Below are positions 1-7,929 of a stretch of 16,805 bases of DNA, piece by piece. This stretch comes from Candidatus Doudnabacteria bacterium (lineage in GTDB: Bacteria; Patescibacteriota; Doudnabacteria; UBA920; O2-02-FULL-48-8), in assembly GCA_016198045.1 (NCBI GenBank), contig JACQJI010000035.1:1-16805 (forward strand), written 5' to 3'. The notes beneath the pieces were generated by a model. That model was not told the DNA's origin. It ran no database searches and saw nothing but the letters and a program-made list of their open reading frames with translations. Position 1 is the stretch's first letter. Each line of letters begins with the position of its first letter. Position numbers and translations under genes: made by a program.

Positions 1-41
1 AATTTTAAATACTTTTCTAAAATATCTTTAGTATTTTCCAT
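1..41 (-). CDS. Start of a gene downstream of the RHS protein; candidate immunity protein (partial)
   Basis: An ATG at 41-39 opens a frame with no stop before the window edge (13 codons, MENTKDILEKYLK). It begins 9 bases after the RHS stop codon, and an AAGGA that overlaps that stop sits 6 bases upstream of the ATG, which is good ribosome-binding spacing. The visible codons are AT-rich, like the adjacent toxin tip. In polymorphic toxin systems the gene immediately after the toxin tip usually encodes its immunity protein, so position suggests that role. The fragment is too short to recognise a family, and the immunity role is inferred from context only. Confidence 0.5.
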   Translation of the reverse strand, partial: MENTKDILEKYLK

Positions 42-50
42 AATTGATCC

Positions 51-605
51 TTACTTATCTTTACTATGAATCAAGTTACCTTTTGGATCATAGGTATTTT
101 TAATCACGTTAATGGTATTTCCAGTACTATCAACTTGCTTTATATACACGGCTTGCGAACCCGGGACATTGCCGGGTTTTATCATTTGCATTGTATATGT
201 ACCATCAGAGTTCTGGACAACTGAAAAACCATTATAAACATTTGAGCTTCCTTTAAAGAAAGATTTTGCAGACTGCTGAACCTCGTTTGGCAAGCCGCTG
301 ACTCCTGCCAAAGCGTCTTTTTTACTGGTAGTTTGCAATAAAGATTGAGGAGTTATTAAAATATTTATACTCCCGCAGTTAGCAAAGCAACGAGTTCCAA
401 TAGTCGTAATACCTGCGACTGCGGCAACGCCTAGGGCTTCTGCGCCTATCGATGCTCCAATAGCTACATACAGTCCAGACTCTGGATGGTCTAATAACCA
501 GCGTGCCGCTGCATTATTCTGGTAAGCTGACTCAGCCTTATTACCAACCCAGACTACTCCCTGATCCCATTTCTCTTTACCTTTATTCCATGTTTCTTTA
601 AAGAA
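51..605 (-). other. Variable C-terminal tail of the RHS protein: hydrophobic segment plus toxin-like tip
   Basis: After the core motif NDPDGQ (residues 1960-1964) the sequence stops resembling YD repeats. It has a charged stretch, a Gly/Ala-rich hydrophobic segment (about 2009-2035) that could span a membrane, and an 85-residue tip. The tip shows PGNVPGSQAVYIKQVD, TYDP.GN and a final IHSKDK. I recall this pattern (PGS.AVY.K.ID..G....TYDP.G...H.KDK) from the extreme C-termini of other large polymorphic toxins, but I cannot name its activity. DNA 61-300 is about 38% GC by hand count, against about 55-58% in sampled lines of the repeat region, which fits a separately acquired tip. Confidence 0.6.
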
Positions 606-3600
606 CTGTCCATCAGGATCATTATACCTTAAAGGATTATTTCTTGCGTAAGCATAGCTATTCAATGCTTGCGGATCTGAGAGCAACTGCTGCAATTCTT
701 GATTGGCAAGCTGCTTAATTTGCTCGTTGTTTCCAAGTGCTAAGAATACGGGATCTTGGCTGATGAACCTTCCAATAGGAGCGTCGTAGTACCTCGCACC
801 CAGATAATTCAATCCTGTGTCAACATCATACTCGCTTCCTGCATACTTCCTCTGCTCATCAAAGGAGTTGGTTTTCTGGTCAAGCCTGATTGAGCCAAAG
901 GGGTAGTAATCCATCAGTTCTTCTTGAGTCCCACTGCTGTTGGTAGCAACATTTGATCCAGTCAAATGATCTGTGTGTATGCTGACCACATTGGCAGAGC
1001 CACCTGTGCCTTTGACTGTAGCCACGGTCTGGTCTTGGGCAAAGATGTGCTTAATGGGAGTGGCGCCGTCGGTGTTGTAGTTCTTGGTGGGATACACGGT
1101 TGTCGTAATAGGGCTTGTGTATTTAACTCTCTGGCCTAGGTGGTCGTAGGCGTAGGAAATGACAGTGGAAGCCTGCGGGTCGTTGTAAGTCACTTCCAGG
1201 ACAGGATCATAAGCCGTGCCGGCAAAGTTGCTGGTTCGGATGCGCAAGCGGTTATATTGCTTGTTCTTGCCGGCAAACTGGCTATCCAGCACGTCATGGC
1301 CTTCCCTAAGGCCCAGTTTGGTCGGACTGGCCTTGGAAATCCAAGACAAGCCAGCGGCGTTAAGATTAAATGTCAGAAATTGCCCGATTGATATATTGCC
1401 AATGTCTTTGCGCTCAGCAGCGTCAATCCCTTCTGCGGGATTATGAATCTCTCCGGCTTTGTCAAACGCGGCCACTGGCAGTTTGGCCGTGTTGGCCTGG
1501 GTGGTTTTGACCACGGTGATGAAATCATCGCCGTCATTATCGGCATTGTCCTTGCTTGCGACATAAACTTTCAGTTTGGCGCCAGTAATTGCCGCGCCAT
1601 CAGGCAGCGAAGAAGTGTCAAACGGGATAAATGCTCGCTCGATCTGGAAAGTCGTGTCTTTGCCCGTGCCAACGTACAGAGTGCCGTCCGAAAAGTTGGC
1701 TGCTGATCCGGCTGTGGCATGATGCGCTTTGGCCCACCCGGCATTGCGGGCAACAATTGAGCCATCGCCCTTGCTGGCGTAAAATCTTTCAGTCACCGGA
1801 GCGCCTTCGCCCTGAATAGTCGTCTTAACCAAGCGGTTGCGGTAATCGTATTCATGGGTTTTGCCTGCTTCGGAAATCAAGTTGCCGTTCTCGTCATACG
1901 CGAAAGTTATGATGTCGGTCCCGTCAAAAATGGCAGTGACCGCATGCGGGTTGGCAAATCCTGTTCCTTGATAAGCGTAAGTGTAAATAACACTTGGTTC
2001 AGTCCCAATAGTTTCGGTTCTGGATAAAATGTTGCCAATGCCGTCAAAGCTGTAAGCAAACGAATAATCCGTCTGGCCGTCAGCCACGTTGCCGGCAGTA
2101 GCCGAAACCAAACGATTCAAATCGTCATACGCATATTCTACGGTTTTCTGGGCATTGGTTTCCGAAGCATCAGTGATCTTGGTAATATTGCCGTTTGGAT
2201 CGTAAGTGTATGACAAATCCTGCAGCCGGTCTCCTTCGGCGCTAACAGTCAGCTTGCTAGCCAGCCGGTAAAGCTTGTTTGCATCATAAGCATTGGTCGC
2301 AGAAGTCCCGTTGGCATTGACTTGATTTGTGACTTTGCCATGCGGGCCATAATCAAAGTCAGCCACAATGCCGGCAATGGATTCCAGCAAGCCGGCGGAG
2401 TTGTAAACGTACTGGACTTGTGAGCCGTCTGGATTAGTAATAGTCAGGACATTGCCTTGGCGGTCATAAGCATAACTGGTTGGATAGTCGGTGTCGTCAA
2501 TGGTTTTGGTTTCTTGCCTTACTTGTCCCAAGGGATTGTACTGGTAACTGGTTGTGGCGCCAGTTGCCGCAACCAAACAAACTCGCCCGATGCCGTTGCC
2601 GCAGGCGTCGTAAGTGTAAGCAACTTCCACCCCTGCTTGCCCGGCAAAGTTTTCGGTCAAATTCCGGTTAAGCGCGTCATAAGTATAATCAACGGTCTGG
2701 CCACTGGGATCAAGAGTTTTGGTTAAATTGCCGTTGTCGTCGTAAGCATAAGTCCAAACTCCAAACGCGGCGTCAGCAGGGGCGTGCAAATCTTCCGCGC
2801 TCAAGCGTCGGCCCAAGCCGTCATAGCTCAAGTTCCTGACATTTCCCAGGGCGTCAGTAATCTTAATCAGATTGTTGTTGCCGTTGTATTCATAATTCGT
2901 GGTATAGGTATTGCCGGAATTAGTTTCTTCAACCTTTGTCAGATTGCCGTAAGCGTCTTTGTAAAGATATTTGTTTTTGCTTCTGGCGTCAGTAATAGTT
3001 TGTTTCCAATCATCATAGGCGTTGGTCACAGTGCCTGCGGCGTTAACCACTGTAGTAACACGGAGCATCGGGTCATAGCTGTAAGCAATCCAAAGCGAAG
3101 GGTTGGCAGTAGGCGAAGTTTTGCCCGAGCCAGAACTAAAGTATGGCAAGGACTGCTTCTCAACTTTGCCCAAGTTGTTGTAAATTGTGTCCGAGACAAT
3201 ATATGTATTTGCTTCCTCGGCCTCGGTTCTGGTCTGGATTGCCCGATCCAAGCCGTCAGTATATGTATAGCTTTCAACCGCATTGCCTTCGTCCAAATAG
3301 ACGGTTTTTTTGATTTGGTAGCCAACGCTTAAAGGAGTGTAAGCGTAAGCGGCTTTGGTCACCAAAGTTTCGGGATTGGAAAGATCAGGCTGTTTTTCCT
3401 CAATCAAACGGTCCAAGCCGTCATATACGCTTTGGAAAGTCAAGCCATTGGGATCAGTGGTCTGCTTAACTTTCCCTGAAGAATAATCATAAACGTATTG
3501 GGTGGACTGATTTAAGGCATTGGTAACCGCAACCGGATAAAGATTGAAAGCGTCATAGGCAAAAGTGGCGGGATTGTTTTTGGGATCCAGCTCTTGGGTG

Positions 3601-6497
3601 ACCAAGCCAAACTCGTCATAGGTTTTTTCGGTGTCAACGTAACTGCTGCCGGCTTTCCATTTTTCTTCTTTGGTTAGATTGCCTTTGCTGACACTGCCCA
3701 AAGCTAAACCATCATAATAAAACCTCGACTCCCGGACTTTATTGGAACTTTGATCAGTGACAGTTTCCCGCGAAGGCAAGCTCAAGATGTTAAGCGCCAG
3801 GTTGGAAGCATAGCTGAAGCTGCTTACGTACTTATCCAAGCCGGCATCAGCAAAACTGCCGTCGTCAGCGGCATTGACCTCGCCCCAGTCCACCTTTTGG
3901 GTCTGATTGCCGTTGGCATCGTTATAGGCAAAGGTGGCCGCCTTATCCTTGTGGCTTGAATCGCCGTCAAGGGTTTGTTCCACAGTTTGGGTAAGTTTGA
4001 CAAAGTTTCTGCCGTTGCCCAAGTCCACATTTTCCCAGTTATTGACAGTTACCTGATAGTTATTGCCGGAGCTGTCAGAAGTTTCTATCTGATATGCCCG
4101 GCCGGCTTTGGCGATATGATTCTCAAACTGATGATAAAAAGTCGTTTGGGTATTGCCTGCCGCATCGGCTTGCGCAACCTTGGCAAAGCCGGCAAACCTG
4201 CGGTCAAATGCGCTGTTGTAATAATACTTGCCGCCTTGGTAGGAAAAATTGTATTGAGATGCCAAACCCAACCCGTTATTATGAATCAAATTTTTAACAG
4301 TAATCAAAACCAAGGGCAAATCTGGATTCAAACGAGCCGAGCCCTGGTAAGCAATCTCAGTATAACCGCCTTGGGAGTAAATAACCTTGCTTAATAAATC
4401 CGCTTTATTTTTGGCATGAAAATATACCTGCCCATTATTTCCAAAAAAATCAACTTTGCCGTCGCCGTCAAAATTGCCAGATCTGGTGCCCGTGTCGCTG
4501 GCTATGGAATCGGCTCGGATGAATGGCAGCGGCACATTCCAATAAGGATTTAGGGTCCAGCCGTTGCCATTGTTTATATATGTGAGGCCAGGATTGCTGT
4601 CAATCTTTATTACCAGATCAACCAAACCATCGCCATTTATGTCCATGGCTCTAACTCCGCTGTCAACCAATCCCTGGTCAGCAAAAAGGGTCGGCGGGAC
4701 GAAATCTTCGCTCAAAACCCAGCCGGAGCCGGTGTTGAGCCAAGTTTTTTGAAGGATATTAACTCCGTTGGTAGTCCAGGACTGCATCAGGTCATCCAGC
4801 CCGTCGCCGTTGGCATCGGCTACCAAAACACCCAGTTCCACGTCAACCGGGATTGTCCAAGGAACACTGACCCAGCCGGACATACCGTCATTCAAATAAA
4901 TAAAATCTTTATTCTTAATGATGTCTGGCAAGCCGTCCCCGTTAAAGTCCCCAATCCTGGTGCCCGGATCAGTTTGGGCCGCGAAATCTTGCGGCGGGAC
5001 CCAGTCAGTTGTCCGAGTCCAGCCGGAGCCGGTGTTTAAATAAGTCTCACCCTTTAGTCCGCTCCTATCTTTCCTTCTTACCAGATCCACCAGTCCGTCT
5101 CCATTGACATCCATTGCGCGCACTCCTTCATCACTGTCATTGTCTTTAAATATCACAGGCGGAACAAAGCTGTCGTTTAAACTCCAGCCGGAGCCGTTGT
5201 TGAGCCAAGTTCTTCTAATTTCCCGGACAGAGTAAAAACTTTGGATAATATCGTCTAACCCGTCGCCGTTGGCATCGGCAATAATCACGCCGTCTCTTAA
5301 ATCAACCGGAATCTTCCAGTAGTCATCATCTATATTATCTCTTATCCAAGCCGGATCAGGATTGGTCGGCTGTTGGTAATCAAATTTAGTCTGGGGTAAA
5401 AATACAGTGTTGCCAAATTCATCCCGGCCGCTTTCCATAATACTATCTAAAAGGGAACGGGTAGTATTGTCCGCTGCCTGATAGCCTAATATATATTTTC
5501 TCACCCAAAGCCCATCAACCTTAGCAGCAATCTCTTTAATCCGGTAATTGGTCGCCACGGCAAAAGCGCTCTTGTAAGACTTGTGCACGTCGCCTCTGCT
5601 TTCCCTGACAAACTCCACTTCAAACGCTCCGTCAGTTGCGCCGTGGCCGGTATAGACAATGCGCGCGGGATAAATCTGTCCGCTATCTTTAAAGTATTCG
5701 TATTTGATATAGTTGTCGTTTAGATCGCGGACTTCCTCAAGCATCCACTTGTAAACTTTGGCCGTGTCGGCTGGATCATCCTGGCGGGCCGCAGCAGTAG
5801 CGCCAAATTTATAGCTTGTCCCCTTTTTGTCTTTGACTGTCCAGGCATTGCCGGCCAAGCGGTAGTCCAAAAAGTCTCCGCTGTCGACTTTCGCCCCAAA
5901 ACTGCTGCCTCCGGTATTGACTAATTCTCCGGACAGCGAGGAGTTGAAATAATTTTCCGTATAAAGCTTTTCGCTGCCTTTGCGGTTAATTCGTTCAATT
6001 TCGGGAATATTCAAACTCCAGCCGTATCCGACAATGCTGCCGTCTTCGCTGTTCTGGCTGTTGTAAGCCAGAGCTAGTTGCGGCGTTAAGCCGTTTCTGC
6101 CGGGAGGAAACGTTAAGTCATAAGAATAATCAAGCGCTCCGGAAACCAAATCAGCCTGCGGCATCGGCTGTTTTGCCGCCACCGCTTCCGGGACGGTTTT
6201 AGCCGGGGCTTCTTGACCATCACTGGGCGCGCTTAGCATGTTTCTCTCGGCATCCAAGGCTGGGGCTTGGGGATCATGAGGTTCAGAAGTGTCTTGACTG
6301 GGCTCATGGGGCAAAACTGGGCTGTCGGCTGAAGCCGGAACAGGGACTTCTGCCGACTCTGCCAATTGGTGCGACTCGGCCAGGGCCGGGGAAGCTGGCA
6401 TAATCACCAACAAAAAAGCCAACAGGACTGCTGTTGACTTCGCCGCAAAAACGGCTGTGTTTCGCCCACTGATGAAATATGAAAGCTTGAATATCAT
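51..6497 (-). CDS. Giant secreted SpvB / FG-GAP / YD-repeat (RHS) protein with polymorphic-toxin-like C-terminus
   Basis: This 2148-residue protein begins with a signal peptide (hydrophobic residues about 21-34, likely cleavage after ALA at 40) and a Pro/Ala/Glu-rich linker to about residue 115. An SpvB-like region follows (about 118-345, including NGLTPQLALAYNS and GSIVGYGWSLNIP). Next come six FG-GAP/VCBS units with DxNGDGxxD-type loops (about 396-692), then more than a dozen YD repeats, a DNRLRE-like insert (about 1573-1772), and an RHS core ending in GARYYDAPIGRFISQDP and NDPDGQ (about 1895-1964). The last 184 residues contain a hydrophobic stretch (about 2009-2035) and a separate tip (about 2065-2148). 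RHS proteins form hollow shells that enclose a C-terminal toxin, so an adhesin or toxin delivered to neighbouring cells is the likely role. The ATG at 6497 is chosen because it gives a complete signal peptide and lies 32 bases below a strong promoter. The YD class is certain; the target and toxin activity are unknown. Confidence 0.93.
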   Translation of the reverse strand: MIFKLSYFISGRNTAVFAAKSTAVLLAFLLVIMPASPALAESHQLAESAEVPVPASADSPVLPHEPSQDTSEPHDPQAPALDAERNMLSAPSDGQEAPAKTVPEAVAAKQPMPQADLVSGALDYSYDLTFPPGRNGLTPQLALAYNSQNSEDGSIVGYGWSLNIPEIERINRKGSEKLYTENYFNSSLSGELVNTGGSSFGAKVDSGDFLDYRLAGNAWTVKDKKGTSYKFGATAAARQDDPADTAKVYKWMLEEVRDLNDNYIKYEYFKDSGQIYPARIVYTGHGATDGAFEVEFVRESRGDVHKSYKSAFAVATNYRIKEIAAKVDGLWVRKYILGYQAADNTTRSLLDSIMESGRDEFGNTVFLPQTKFDYQQPTNPDPAWIRDNIDDDYWKIPVDLRDGVIIADANGDGLDDIIQSFYSVREIRRTWLNNGSGWSLNDSFVPPVIFKDNDSDEGVRAMDVNGDGLVDLVRRKDRSGLKGETYLNTGSGWTRTTDWVPPQDFAAQTDPGTRIGDFNGDGLPDIIKNKDFIYLNDGMSGWVSVPWTIPVDVELGVLVADANGDGLDDLMQSWTTNGVNILQKTWLNTGSGWVLSEDFVPPTLFADQGLVDSGVRAMDINGDGLVDLVIKIDSNPGLTYINNGNGWTLNPYWNVPLPFIRADSIASDTGTRSGNFDGDGKVDFFGNNGQVYFHAKNKADLLSKVIYSQGGYTEIAYQGSARLNPDLPLVLITVKNLIHNNGLGLASQYNFSYQGGKYYYNSAFDRRFAGFAKVAQADAAGNTQTTFYHQFENHIAKAGRAYQIETSDSSGNNYQVTVNNWENVDLGNGRNFVKLTQTVEQTLDGDSSHKDKAATFAYNDANGNQTQKVDWGEVNAADDGSFADAGLDKYVSSFSYASNLALNILSLPSRETVTDQSSNKVRESRFYYDGLALGSVSKGNLTKEEKWKAGSSYVDTEKTYDEFGLVTQELDPKNNPATFAYDAFNLYPVAVTNALNQSTQYVYDYSSGKVKQTTDPNGLTFQSVYDGLDRLIEEKQPDLSNPETLVTKAAYAYTPLSVGYQIKKTVYLDEGNAVESYTYTDGLDRAIQTRTEAEEANTYIVSDTIYNNLGKVEKQSLPYFSSGSGKTSPTANPSLWIAYSYDPMLRVTTVVNAAGTVTNAYDDWKQTITDARSKNKYLYKDAYGNLTKVEETNSGNTYTTNYEYNGNNNLIKITDALGNVRNLSYDGLGRRLSAEDLHAPADAAFGVWTYAYDDNGNLTKTLDPSGQTVDYTYDALNRNLTENFAGQAGVEVAYTYDACGNGIGRVCLVAATGATTSYQYNPLGQVRQETKTIDDTDYPTSYAYDRQGNVLTITNPDGSQVQYVYNSAGLLESIAGIVADFDYGPHGKVTNQVNANGTSATNAYDANKLYRLASKLTVSAEGDRLQDLSYTYDPNGNITKITDASETNAQKTVEYAYDDLNRLVSATAGNVADGQTDYSFAYSFDGIGNILSRTETIGTEPSVIYTYAYQGTGFANPHAVTAIFDGTDIITFAYDENGNLISEAGKTHEYDYRNRLVKTTIQGEGAPVTERFYASKGDGSIVARNAGWAKAHHATAGSAANFSDGTLYVGTGKDTTFQIERAFIPFDTSSLPDGAAITGAKLKVYVASKDNADNDGDDFITVVKTTQANTAKLPVAAFDKAGEIHNPAEGIDAAERKDIGNISIGQFLTFNLNAAGLSWISKASPTKLGLREGHDVLDSQFAGKNKQYNRLRIRTSNFAGTAYDPVLEVTYNDPQASTVISYAYDHLGQRVKYTSPITTTVYPTKNYNTDGATPIKHIFAQDQTVATVKGTGGSANVVSIHTDHLTGSNVATNSSGTQEELMDYYPFGSIRLDQKTNSFDEQRKYAGSEYDVDTGLNYLGARYYDAPIGRFISQDPVFLALGNNEQIKQLANQELQQLLSDPQALNSYAYARNNPLRYNDPDGQFFKETWNKGKEKWDQGVVWVGNKAESAYQNNAAARWLLDHPESGLYVAIGASIGAEALGVAAVAGITTIGTRCFANCGSINILITPQSLLQTTSKKDALAGVSGLPNEVQQSAKSFFKGSSNVYNGFSVVQNSDGTYTMQMIKPGNVPGSQAVYIKQVDSTGNTINVIKNTYDPKGNLIHSKDK
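1182..1784 (-). other. DNRLRE-like domain inserted between YD-repeat modules
   Basis: Residues about 1572-1772 of the RHS protein break the YD pattern. They contain RAFIPFDTSSLPDGAAITGA, KLKVYV, NDGDDFITVV, LTFNLNAAGLSWI, KLGLREGHDVLDSQFAG and a final DPVLEVTYN. This matches the general DNRLRE pattern: a beta-sandwich with an (R)xxxxFDLSSLPxGAxIxxAxLxLY core, found on secreted surface proteins. YD sequence resumes directly afterwards (VISYAYDHLGQRVKY), so the domain sits within the repeat array. The domain call rests on remembered motif patterns, not on a search. Confidence 0.65.
4422..5312 (-). repeat. Six FG-GAP/VCBS units arranged as a duplicated triplet
   Basis: Residues about 396-547 and 549-692 are two copies of the same three-unit block. 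In each, IPVD...ADANGDGLDD is followed by a TWLN.GSGW stretch, then GVRAMD.NGDGLVDLV, then a GTR.G(D/N)F(N/D)GDG motif. The Asp/Asn/Gly-rich loops are typical calcium-binding loops of FG-GAP beta-propeller blades. At the DNA level the string gtcgccgttggcatcggc recurs in both halves, so the duplication looks fairly recent. The blocks probably form a propeller or stalk before the YD shell. Confidence 0.8.
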
Positions 6498-6528
6498 AGC
6501 TTTATTATATAGCTGCCGTTAGCCAGAT

Positions 6529-6557
6529 AATATAATACTAAACCAAGAACTTGTCAA
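6529..6557 (-). promoter_or_regulatory. Sigma70-type promoter for the RHS gene
   Basis: On the minus strand, TTGACA (6557-6552) is separated by 17 bases from TATATT (6534-6529), close to the housekeeping consensus. It lies in the 67-base gap between the small membrane protein and the RHS start, giving an expected leader of roughly 25 bases. It implies that the RHS gene is transcribed independently of the pilus genes. No strong Shine-Dalgarno is visible before the RHS ATG. Confidence 0.75.
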
Positions 6558-6564
6558 CGGCCGA

Positions 6565-6975
6565 CTATTTCACCAGTTCAATTTTGTCTGCTTCAACTAT
6601 TAAATTTTCGTAAGGGTTAGTTTTGGTGTAAACCACGATAATGTCGCCAGATTTGATTTCTGACAGTTTAATGCTTTGGCCTTGGACCTGTTTTGAGATT
6701 TTGGTACTGGCGGAAACATTGGCTTTAAAGTCGAGGTTGACAATTTCCTCATCCAAAACCATGCCAGTTTCAAAAATCAGCGCTTTGGCCTCCACGCTTT
6801 TCACTGTCCCGGAAAGCGAAAAGGTCTCAATATCCAATTTTTTGACTTGGTCTGATACTGAAACCGGCTCTTCGGTTTTCGGGCCTGGGGATTTGGGCTG
6901 GCTTAAGAAATACCAGCCGAGGACCACCACGACTAGCGCGAGAGCTAAAATGGTTGATAATTGATATTTTCTCAT
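6565..6975 (-). CDS. Small membrane-anchored protein with a DUF5666-like beta domain
   Basis: This 136-residue protein has a short basic N-terminus (MRKYQ), one membrane helix (about 7-25), a Pro/Lys-rich linker and an exposed domain from about residue 50. The exposed part reads LSGTVKSVEAKALIFETG ... ASTKI ... LSEIKSGDIIVVYTKTN ... ADKIELV, an alternation of beta strands reminiscent of DUF5666/OB-like modules. No catalytic residues are evident. It lies between the minor pilin and the RHS gene and has an extended -10 promoter just upstream of its ATG. It may be an envelope accessory factor, but that is inference from the anchor and neighbours. Confidence 0.75.
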   Translation of the reverse strand: MRKYQLSTILALALVVVVLGWYFLSQPKSPGPKTEEPVSVSDQVKKLDIETFSLSGTVKSVEAKALIFETGMVLDEEIVNLDFKANVSASTKISKQVQGQSIKLSEIKSGDIIVVYTKTNPYENLIVEADKIELVK

Positions 6976-6983
6976 TTGCTTTT

Positions 6984-6992
6984 AGTATAGCA
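6984..6992 (-). promoter_or_regulatory. Extended -10 promoter, nearly leaderless, for the small membrane protein
   Basis: The minus strand reads TGCTATACT just 8 bases before the ATG at 6975, overlapping the end region of the minor pilin gene. The TGn plus TATACT arrangement is an extended -10 element. No good -35 is seen at normal spacing. Transcription would begin within a few bases of the start codon, so the message would be leaderless or nearly so. There is no Shine-Dalgarno, which fits. Confidence 0.45.
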
Positions 6993-6993
6993 A

Positions 6994-7929
6994 TTATTCG
7001 CCGATTCGGCCAGAAACTCCGTCGACCGTGGCCGTGCTACTGCGGCTGCCGTCCAGGTGCTCAACTGTAATTATGGCGGTGGTAAAAGCAGCATACGCCC
7101 CGCCGTTGCTGGCGGCAAAAATTTTGGCAAACGGGGTGGTGAACTGAATCGACAGCGTATCTGCCGCAGCCGAATCCAGCAGCAGCCCGCCGCTTCTTAT
7201 CTGAACCTGTTCCGGCAGTTTGTATCTTTCAATCTCATAGACAGTGCTGCAGTTGTCTTCGGCATAAATTATAAACTCGGCAGAAGAAGAAAAATCTATC
7301 CGAAAATATTTGGCCGCCTTATTAGCGCAAGTGCTGGTGACTATCTGCCTGGAGGTAAACGCGTTGTTCTGGGCGTTTCTGATGCCGTTGATCAAACTGT
7401 CCACTGCCAGATTCACGCGCTGCTGCTTTTCGCCGTTTCTATAATTGGCAATGCTCACGCTGGCAATGGTGACGATCATGAAGATCACGACGAGCAATTC
7501 GACGAGCGTAAAGCCCTTTTGGTCGGAATATGGAATATGGAATGTGGAATGTAGTTTGTTCTCTTTTGTAGATCTTATAAATGCATTTAATAATCGGAAA
7601 ACTGTTTTTATTTGAAGATCAATATCATTATACACATGTTCAGATATATATCTTATATCTTTAGCAATAATAATTTGGCTCTCAACTTCGCTCAACGAGG
7701 ATAATGACAAAGAATAAAATTGAACTTTCTCTCTGTTGGATTGCCTTCTAAAACCCTCTACAATATTTGAAGTGATTGAAACAGCCGCTCTACATAATTG
7801 GCTGGACAGGCCAAACTGTTCTTTGCTTGGAAATAGTTTTGTTGTTCTGTAAATAATTAACACTAGTTTATGCGATTCTTGCCAAACTACTAAATCCTTA
7901 AATGATTTTATTTTTTCTTTTTGTTCCAT
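6994..7929 (-). CDS. S23 four-helix-bundle domain fused to a GspH/FimT-like minor pilin
   Basis: This 311-residue frame joins two unrelated parts. Residues 6-120 match the 23S rRNA intervening-sequence (S23) four-helix-bundle family (FKDLVVWQESHKL, FPSKEQFGLSSQL, RAAVSITSNIVEGFRR, SLSSLSEVESQI). Residues 127-138 are encoded by heptamer repeats. A prepilin site follows at G139|F140 (QKG|FTLVELLVV, Glu at +5), then a pseudopilin with two cysteines (CANK, DNCS) and a C-terminal stretch (TVDGVSGRIGE) typical of GspH/FimT. I found no ATG, GTG or TTG in frame in the stretch before the prepilin site, so the pilin seems translatable only as the fusion. PilD cleavage would free the S23 part in the cytoplasm. 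The S23 half is much more AT-rich (22% GC in line 7621-7680) than the pilin half. Confidence 0.85.
   Translation of the reverse strand: MEQKEKIKSFKDLVVWQESHKLVLIIYRTTKLFPSKEQFGLSSQLCRAAVSITSNIVEGFRRQSNREKVQFYSLSLSSLSEVESQIIIAKDIRYISEHVYNDIDLQIKTVFRLLNAFIRSTKENKLHSTFHIPYSDQKGFTLVELLVVIFMIVTIASVSIANYRNGEKQQRVNLAVDSLINGIRNAQNNAFTSRQIVTSTCANKAAKYFRIDFSSSAEFIIYAEDNCSTVYEIERYKLPEQVQIRSGGLLLDSAAADTLSIQFTTPFAKIFAASNGGAYAAFTTAIITVEHLDGSRSSTATVDGVSGRIGE
7525..7554 (+). repeat. Heptamer tract, left end of the S23 cassette
   Basis: Four imperfect 7-base units, GGAATAT, GGAATAT, GGAATGT and GGAATGT, followed by AG. Read on the minus strand in the fusion gene, they encode the linker HSTFHIPYS just before the prepilin cleavage site. 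Confidence 0.85.

Noticed and set aside
2784..3332. Long open frame on the plus strand (182 codons) opposite the RHS gene, and similar plus-strand frames elsewhere.
   Set aside because: They lie wholly opposite strongly supported minus-strand genes, have no ribosome sites or family motifs, and arise from the codon bias and repeats of the sense gene.
6990..7012. Terminator hairpin from GCCGAATCGGC at the end of the minor pilin gene.
   Set aside because: The stem is 5 bp with almost no loop and no U-run; it lies in coding sequence.
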